A stretch of DNA of 64,000 bases. Source: M3007 sp044226205 (GTDB taxonomy: Bacteria > Bacteroidota > Bacteroidia > Chitinophagales > Saprospiraceae). The stretch spans positions 1 through 64,000 of the forward strand of contig JBGAHL010000013.1 in the NCBI GenBank assembly GCA_044226205.1, in the 5' to 3' direction. The first letter of the stretch is position 1, and each line of letters starts with the position of its first letter. The notes beneath the pieces were generated by a model. The model saw nothing but the letters and a program-made list of their open reading frames with translations. It was not told the origin of the DNA and ran no database searches. Shown here in pieces: positions 59,124-64,000 of this stretch. The translations under genes were made by a program, and so were the position numbers.

Positions 59124-60263
59124 ATGGATATTGCCAAAATTCCTTCCCCCTGTTTCGTGCTCGATGAAGCGCTGCTGCGCCGCAATCTCGAACTGATCGG
59201 CCGCGTGCAACGCGAAGCCGGCGTGCAGATCATTCTGGCCTTCAAGGGCTTCGCGATGTGGAGCGCATTTCCGCTGGTGCGCCAGTATGTGAGCGGTGCC
59301 ACGGCTTCCTCGCTCAGCGAGGCGCGGCTTTGTTTTGAAGAAATGAAAACCAGGGCGCATACCTACTCGGTGGCCTACCTGCCCCGCGAATTTGGTCCGA
59401 TTCTCAAAATTTCGAGCCATATCACCTTCAATTCCCTCACCCAGTACCGCCGCTATAAACGCCGGCTCGAACGCAGTCCGGAACACGTCAGTCCGGGCCT
59501 GCGCGTCAATCCCGAGTGGTCGCCCGTCGAAACGGCGCTGTACAACCCGGCCTCGGCAGGCTCCCGACTGGGTGAAGTTGTGGAAAACCTGAAAGGCAAA
59601 CTCCCCGAAGGTATCGAAGGGCTTCATGTTCACGTGCTCTGTGAATCAAGCAGTTATGACCTGGAAAAAGTGATGGAAAACTTTGAGCAGCGCTTCGGCC
59701 GCTTTTTCCCGCAACTCAAATGGGTCAATTTCGGCGGCGGTCACCTCATGACGCGCGAAGGCTACGACGTGGAGCATCTGATCCGGGTGCTGAAAGCTTT
59801 TCGGCAACGCTACCCCCATCTCCACGTCATCCTCGAACCGGGCAGCGCATTCGCCTGGGACACCGGCGTGCTGGTCGCTTCGGTGCTCGACATTGTATCG
59901 AACAAAGGCATCAAAACCGCCATCCTCGATGTGTCATTTACCGCACACATGCCCGATACGCTCGAAATGCCGTACCGCCCCCGCGTACGCGGCGCGCATC
60001 TTGATCCGCAGGAAGCTCGCTACCGTTATCGACTGGGCGGTGTGAGCTGCCTGAGCGGCGATTTTATGACCGAATACGGGTTCGACAAGCCCCTGAAAGT
60101 GGGTCAGAAACTGGTTTTTGAAGACATGATCCACTACACCATGGTCAAAACGACCACGTTTAACGGCGTCACCCACCCCGGCATCGCAATCTGGCGCGAA
60201 AACGGCCAACTCGACGTCGTGCGGAAGTTCGGTTACCGCGATTACAAAAACCGGCTGTCGTGA
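59124..60263 (+). CDS. nspC: Carboxynorspermidine decarboxylase
   Basis: 379 residues, alanine racemase-fold decarboxylase. The PLP lysine is in ILAFKGFAMWSAFPLVRQY (about 37-55). Typical NspC blocks are PREFGPILKISSHITFNSL, SPGLRVNPEWS, LHVHVLCESSSYDLE and WVNFGGGHLMTREGYDV, then ILEPGSAFAWDTG. It removes CO2 from carboxynorspermidine or carboxyspermidine to give norspermidine or spermidine. Partner dehydrogenase is at 52753-53964. Confidence 0.95.
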   Translation: MDIAKIPSPCFVLDEALLRRNLELIGRVQREAGVQIILAFKGFAMWSAFPLVRQYVSGATASSLSEARLCFEEMKTRAHTYSVAYLPREFGPILKISSHITFNSLTQYRRYKRRLERSPEHVSPGLRVNPEWSPVETALYNPASAGSRLGEVVENLKGKLPEGIEGLHVHVLCESSSYDLEKVMENFEQRFGRFFPQLKWVNFGGGHLMTREGYDVEHLIRVLKAFRQRYPHLHVILEPGSAFAWDTGVLVASVLDIVSNKGIKTAILDVSFTAHMPDTLEMPYRPRVRGAHLDPQEARYRYRLGGVSCLSGDFMTEYGFDKPLKVGQKLVFEDMIHYTMVKTTTFNGVTHPGIAIWRENGQLDVVRKFGYRDYKNRLS

Positions 60264-60271
60264 TGTATAAG

Positions 60272-60362
60272 GGTTGATAAGGTTGATATGGGTTGATAAG
60301 GTTTATAGAAAGGGTAGCGGATGCTCCCGGACCAACCTCATCAACCCATTTATCTATCAACC
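60272..60362. repeat. Imperfect inverted repeat built from GGTTGATA units
   Basis: The left arm (60272-60301) holds three GGTTGATA-type units. The right arm (60336-60362) is their inverted counterpart with small differences. It lies between convergent nspC and the small membrane protein gene and may terminate both. Confidence 0.65.
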
Positions 60363-60384
60363 GCGGCGATCGTTGCCTTTGTTC

Positions 60385-60519
60385 TTATGCAAAAAGGAAA
60401 TAAAGCATAAGCATAAGGGCAACAGTAGCCAGTGCCAGGACGATCATGAATTTTTTGTTGTCTTCACGATCCTGTTTGGCATAAACATTTTTCTTGGTGG
60501 ATTTAATTTTCGATGCCAT
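60385..60519 (-). CDS. Small membrane protein, 44 residues
   Basis: Too short for ordinary ORF listings. The protein begins MASKIKSTKKNVYAKQDRED, a basic soluble part, and ends in one membrane helix (about residues 24-44, FMIVLALATVALMLMLYFLF). The stop falls just after the helix. ATG, stop and composition make a coherent tail-anchored small protein. No relative is recognised. It lies between nspC and the POT gene and may be preceded by its own promoter near 60530-60580. Confidence 0.6.
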   Translation of the reverse strand: MASKIKSTKKNVYAKQDREDNKKFMIVLALATVALMLMLYFLFA

Positions 60520-60581
60520 GAGAACTGAAATTTTATAAAACAATTATTCGAGGATTTTAGCATTCAACTCATCACTCATCA

Positions 60582-62222
60582 CTAAGTAAGTCCTTGTTCG
60601 CGGAAAAGGCGGTTGAGCCACCGCAGCATGGCGAAAAGGGCCAGGGAAGCGATGGTTAGCAGGACAAAATTAACCCAAAAGAAATTCGATTTGTCGTCGT
60701 AGCGGTCCCACATGGTAGCCAGCACCCCGCTGAGTTTGTTGCCCAGAGAAGTTGCCAGTTGCCAGCCGCCCATCATCAGGCCGGTGATGTGGCGCGGCGC
60801 CATTTTGGAAACCATGGAAAGGCCCATCGGGCTAAGGCACAGTTCGCCGGCAGTGATGACGGCGTAGGTGCCGATGAGCCACCAGGCCGAGGCTTTCATC
60901 GCGCCGTTGTGGCAGGCGTACACCGCCATGATGGTGACGAGTGTTGAAAGCGCTGAAATCACCAGGCCCCAACCGATTTTGGCGGGGGTAGTGGGTTCTT
61001 TCCCCCGTTTTCGGAGCCGGGCGAATATCCAGATGACGACCGGGGTCAGCAGGATCACGAAGAGCGGATTGATCGACTGATACAACTCGGTGGAAACCAG
61101 CGATTTGCTTTGCCCCCTGGGCGGCCGTTCTGTTTCCGGCACGTTCAGGAAGTAGGGATCGATGTCATTGACTTTGACAATTTTACCTGCTGCATCGCGG
61201 CTGGTGCGAAACTGGTGGTCGTATTTGGGCACCAGCGCCGTGTCATTTTTGACCACCTGCACCAGTCGCAGCTTGTTGGCAAGGGGCTCCACGCTGGCCG
61301 GGATGCTGCGGTCGGTGTAAAACTCTGCCCAGGTGGTCAGGGCCGTGCCGTTTTGTTTAAACACCGCCCAGAACACGATCACCACGCCGTAGATCGCCAG
61401 CAGCGATTTGATGCGCGGTTTGTCCTCGGCGCTGGCTTGTTTGAGGGTCCAGAGGTAAAACGCGATCACCGGCATGCTGCCGAAAATGAAGGCGTCGGTC
61501 GAATTGGAGCCGAACACGTCGCCAGGGATCATCCAGCCTGCAAAACCGGTCACGATGGCCGGCAGCAAAACCGACGACAGCATCTTGCCGACGCCCATCT
61601 CGCCATTTTCGGGCGCTTTGCGCACGTCGGCATGGCGGTAGTGTTTGGTGCCGATCAGAAACACCGCCACCCCGATGAACATGCCCACGCCGGCGGCGGC
61701 GAAAGCGGCGCCCCAGCCGATGTTCCAGCGCAGCCAAGCGGCGAAGAAATTACAAATGAAAGCGCCGATATTGATCCCCATGTAGAAGATGTTGTAGCCG
61801 GTGTCTTTCATGTTTTTGTAGCGATCCTCGTTGTAGAGGTTGCCGAGCAAGACCGAAATATTGGGTTTAAAAAAACCGTTGCCCAGGATCATAATGCCCA
61901 GGGAGGTGTAAAAAGTGGTCAGGTTGTTCGGGATGGCCAGCATCAGGTAGCCAAGCCCCATGAGGCTTCCTCCGATAACGATCGAGCGCCGGTAACCCAG
62001 CACCCGGTCGGCCAGCATACCGCCGATAAATGGTGTGAGGTACACCAGGGCGATAAAAGTGCCGAAAATATCGGAGGCATCGCCGCGGTCCATGGCCAGC
62101 CCCCCGCGTTGGGAGTCGGTCATGTACAGCATGAAGATGCCGATCATGAGGTAATAGCCGAAGCGTTCCCACATTTCGGTGAAGAAAAGGTACGGTAAGC
62201 CGGACGGGTGTTGTTTAAACAT
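60582..62222 (-). CDS. POT family proton-dependent oligopeptide transporter
   Basis: 546 residues with about 12-14 membrane helices. PTR2 signatures: FFTEMWERFGYYLMIGIFML (about 13-32, the ExxERFxYY proton motif in EMWERFGYY), FIGGMLADRVLGYRRSIVIG, and a conserved block FYMGINIGAFICNFFAAWL (about 145-163). It imports di- and tripeptides with protons across the inner membrane. A hydrophilic insertion of about 80 residues lies between helices in the middle (about 310-385). Upstream and divergent is a small secreted-protein gene. Confidence 0.94.
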   Translation of the reverse strand: MFKQHPSGLPYLFFTEMWERFGYYLMIGIFMLYMTDSQRGGLAMDRGDASDIFGTFIALVYLTPFIGGMLADRVLGYRRSIVIGGSLMGLGYLMLAIPNNLTTFYTSLGIMILGNGFFKPNISVLLGNLYNEDRYKNMKDTGYNIFYMGINIGAFICNFFAAWLRWNIGWGAAFAAAGVGMFIGVAVFLIGTKHYRHADVRKAPENGEMGVGKMLSSVLLPAIVTGFAGWMIPGDVFGSNSTDAFIFGSMPVIAFYLWTLKQASAEDKPRIKSLLAIYGVVIVFWAVFKQNGTALTTWAEFYTDRSIPASVEPLANKLRLVQVVKNDTALVPKYDHQFRTSRDAAGKIVKVNDIDPYFLNVPETERPPRGQSKSLVSTELYQSINPLFVILLTPVVIWIFARLRKRGKEPTTPAKIGWGLVISALSTLVTIMAVYACHNGAMKASAWWLIGTYAVITAGELCLSPMGLSMVSKMAPRHITGLMMGGWQLATSLGNKLSGVLATMWDRYDDKSNFFWVNFVLLTIASLALFAMLRWLNRLFREQGLT

Positions 62223-62300
62223 GAGGGCTGTGCTGGCGTTTGATCAAAAGTATTCTCGAGTGATGGGCAAAAATAGAAGCCAAAAGCAGTTCGGCGCACT

Positions 62301-62308
62301 ATTTTTGC
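62301..62308 (+). promoter_or_regulatory. Putative -7 box TATTTTTG
   Basis: TAnnTTTG match 45 bases upstream of the small secreted-protein gene. Confidence 0.45.
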
Positions 62309-62353
62309 CGTCCCTTTGATCCTTTCCTAATTTTGCCACTCGAACGCAGCGAA

Positions 62354-62836
62354 ATGTCGAAAAAAATTCTGTTTCTGAGCATTTGCCTGATTGGCCTCGG
62401 CTACACCCTTGCAGCCCAGCAACCCAAAGACAAAAACCCCGCCGGCCAACCCTCCCAGGGGTCTTCCGGGCCGTCGATGGTCGTCCCGGCGCCTGTTAAA
62501 TCGGATAGTGTCATGGTGACCATTGTCCTCAAACACCAGCAGGATAAAAACCTCTCCGAAATACGCCGCATCCTCGAATCCCAGGGCTTTTGGGACCAGT
62601 TTCCACCCCGCGACGCCCGCGTGGTGTCCTGGACGCTCGCCATGGGCTACGGCCACATCATTGTGCTCCAGGTGCCGGCAGGCTCTCTGCGCAGGCTCAA
62701 CCTGTCGCTGGAAAATGGCGCATGGGGCGCTTTCGATACCGAAATTTACATTTCCTACGACTATCAGTCGATCTGGGAAGACTATATCGAAAAACGGGAG
62801 GAAGCCCGCGAAGAGCGCGAAGACGACAAAAACTAA
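62354..62836 (+). CDS. Hypothetical secreted protein
   Basis: 160 residues from the ATG at 62354, signal peptide ending LAAQ (about 21). A Gly/Pro/Ser linker follows (25-48), then a compact domain (about 50-135) with VMVTIVLKHQQDKNLSEIRR and LAMGYGHIIVLQVPAGSLRR, which has a ferredoxin-like beta-alpha-beta look. The C-terminus is a charged helix (EKREEAREEREDDKN). No family known to me. A long terminator hairpin follows. Confidence 0.7.
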   Translation: MSKKILFLSICLIGLGYTLAAQQPKDKNPAGQPSQGSSGPSMVVPAPVKSDSVMVTIVLKHQQDKNLSEIRRILESQGFWDQFPPRDARVVSWTLAMGYGHIIVLQVPAGSLRRLNLSLENGAWGAFDTEIYISYDYQSIWEDYIEKREEAREEREDDKN

Positions 62837-62850
62837 GCGCCCGATTTTCC

Positions 62851-62916
62851 CCTGAAAAAAATACGCCGCCATACCTCCGGATGACCCCGGGCGTATGGCG
62901 GCGTATGGTTTTCAGG
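62851..62916. terminator. Bidirectional terminator with long stem
   Basis: CCTGAAAA and ATACGCCGCCATAC pair with GTATGGCGGCGTAT and TTTTCAGG, between the convergent secreted-protein and GWxTD genes. Confidence 0.85.
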
Positions 62917-62939
62917 CTGACCCGCTTGCGGTCTGGCGC

Positions 62940-64000
62940 CTAAAAATCTTCGAAATAGGTGCGGGCATTGCGGCCGACGTTGCGCTGCATTTCCGTGGCA
63001 TCCTGGTAGTTGTCGCCCTGGTATTGCTCACCCGCATTGCGCTTGTACAGTTCGCGTTCCCAGCGGGGATTGTTGATTTCGCCGCGGGCGGTGGAGTGCA
63101 GCAGGATAAAATCCTCACCCGCGAGCGAGGGGTTGTAAAACAGGAACTTGACGTTTTTCTGGTTGGTTTTTGGGAAATTGTAGTAAACCCAGATCTCGTA
63201 AGGCGGGGCGCTGGGGTCGTCTTCTACGTGGATCAGGTCGTCGGGGCGGCCGTAACGCAGGTAAATGATGCCGCGTGCCGATTCGAAGCCCCTGCCAAAG
63301 CCCGTGTTGAACTTTTGATCTATCTGGCCGGCCACCTCCATGTATTGGCGGAAGGCTTGTTCAGGGTTGTTCGGATCGAGTTGCATGAAATGCCGGAACA
63401 GGAAGTAGCGCATCCCTTTCAGGTCGCCCGACTGCAGGAGGTTTTTGAGGGTTTCGTTCTCGTCGCCCGAGAGGGTGGGCGAGATGGCGCGCAGGCTGTA
63501 CCGCAGGTTGTCTTCCGACAGGTCTTGCACGAACTGTTTGGACACGAGTTCCTCCGTCAGTTCATTTTCTTCCATAGTCAGGAAGGGGTTGCTGCGCTGA
63601 AAAGACACTTTTCTCATGGCCAGCAGTTCGTTGGTGGCGTTGCGCAGTTCCACGGTCAGGGAATAGTTGCCGCTGGCCAGGTTTTTAATATCCATTTGTA
63701 CCAATACGGCATCGATTTCGGAGGGCGGTTTGCGCTGAGTGCCGATGGAGATGAGGGCCGTCACGCCGTTGCCTTTTTCTTTTTCAATAAAATAGCGGAC
63801 GAGGTAATTGCTCCCGGCGGCGATGCTTTTATCGGCGTGGTAGATTTCGGCGTAAAAAGCGAGTCGCGTAGCCGTCCGGTCGTAAAAAAGGAAGGGCAAG
63901 GGCTCGAGGAAATAGCCATTTTTATTAAACGGCCCCTCCGAATCGTCGGCTTTGAACCCGCGCAACAATTGTACATCCGACAGTCCGATTCGTGCGGGAT
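62940..64000 (-). CDS. GWxTD domain protein, 5' end outside the window
   Basis: The C-terminal ~353 residues are present; the frame stays open to the window edge, so the start lies beyond 64000. Visible features are a beta-rich part with a segment beginning GLSDVQLLRGF, then a domain with RYFLFRHFMQLDPNNPEQAF, RGIIYLRYGRPDDLIHVEDD and PPYEIWVYYNFPKTNQKNV, which match the conserved C-terminal half of GWxTD proteins. The last residues are charged. These proteins are common in Bacteroidota, usually periplasmic or outer-membrane associated, with unknown function. The GWxTD motif itself is not in the visible part. Confidence 0.8.
   Translation of the reverse strand, partial: PARIGLSDVQLLRGFKADDSEGPFNKNGYFLEPLPFLFYDRTATRLAFYAEIYHADKSIAAGSNYLVRYFIEKEKGNGVTALISIGTQRKPPSEIDAVLVQMDIKNLASGNYSLTVELRNATNELLAMRKVSFQRSNPFLTMEENELTEELVSKQFVQDLSEDNLRYSLRAISPTLSGDENETLKNLLQSGDLKGMRYFLFRHFMQLDPNNPEQAFRQYMEVAGQIDQKFNTGFGRGFESARGIIYLRYGRPDDLIHVEDDPSAPPYEIWVYYNFPKTNQKNVKFLFYNPSLAGEDFILLHSTARGEINNPRWERELYKRNAGEQYQGDNYQDATEMQRNVGRNARTYFEDF

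Overview
The window looks like a chromosomal piece of a GC-rich Bacteroidota, most likely of the Saprospiria/Lewinella-Haliscomenobacter type. Supporting signs are a PorP/SprF-family type IX secretion protein, a secreted FG-GAP/UnbV protein with a C-terminal sorting-type domain, repeated upstream boxes of the Bacteroidota -7 form TAnnTTTG, few visible Shine-Dalgarno sequences, paired OmpH proteins, and a protein with a probable EAD11 domain. This assignment is inference from gene families; no rRNA is present.

Layout. 1-14.5 kb: OPT transporter, PorP/SprF, a CaiB-type CoA transferase overlapping an Mrp ATPase, NAD(P)HX repair enzyme, aromatic ammonia-lyase, two OmpH proteins with glutamate racemase, a LysM protein and HolA. 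14.7-21 kb: secreted proteins, a MITE-like element, a heptad-repeat protein, a large FG-GAP/UnbV protein, asparaginase and ProC. 21-27 kb: CBS and SRPBCC proteins, a pseudouridine synthase, and an aromatic amino acid operon (pheA, aminotransferase, tyrA, DAHP synthase-chorismate mutase) preceded by a Phe/Tyr-rich leader peptide and a terminator hairpin. 27-45 kb: GH29 fucosidase, an EAD11-TM-TSP3 protein, GH3-like protein, LysE, fatty acid hydroxylase, ABC permease, LolA-like protein, RNase R, a class V aminotransferase, enoyl-CoA hydratase, GH25 lysozyme and a thioredoxin.

45.4-46.3 kb holds the most unusual item: a tRNA-Leu(UAA) gene on the minus strand split between U34 and A35 by a 700-nt group I intron of the cyanobacterial/plastid type. 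P1, P3, P4, P6, P7, P8 and P9 can all be paired by eye. An HNH endonuclease ORF lies in the P6 loop on the opposite strand. A tRNA-Gly(GCC) gene lies just upstream.

46.4-64 kb: a J-domain-like protein, polyphosphate kinase, DUF72 protein, an orphan OmpR-type regulator, a low-GC ATPase plus PIN-like gene pair (candidate defence module), the two enzymes of the carboxynorspermidine polyamine route placed about 5 kb apart, an arginyl/leucyl-transferase-like protein, threonine aldolase, YidC, a 44-residue membrane protein, a POT peptide transporter, and a GWxTD protein cut by the right edge. Convergent gene ends are commonly marked by long hairpins, two of them built from short tandem repeats.
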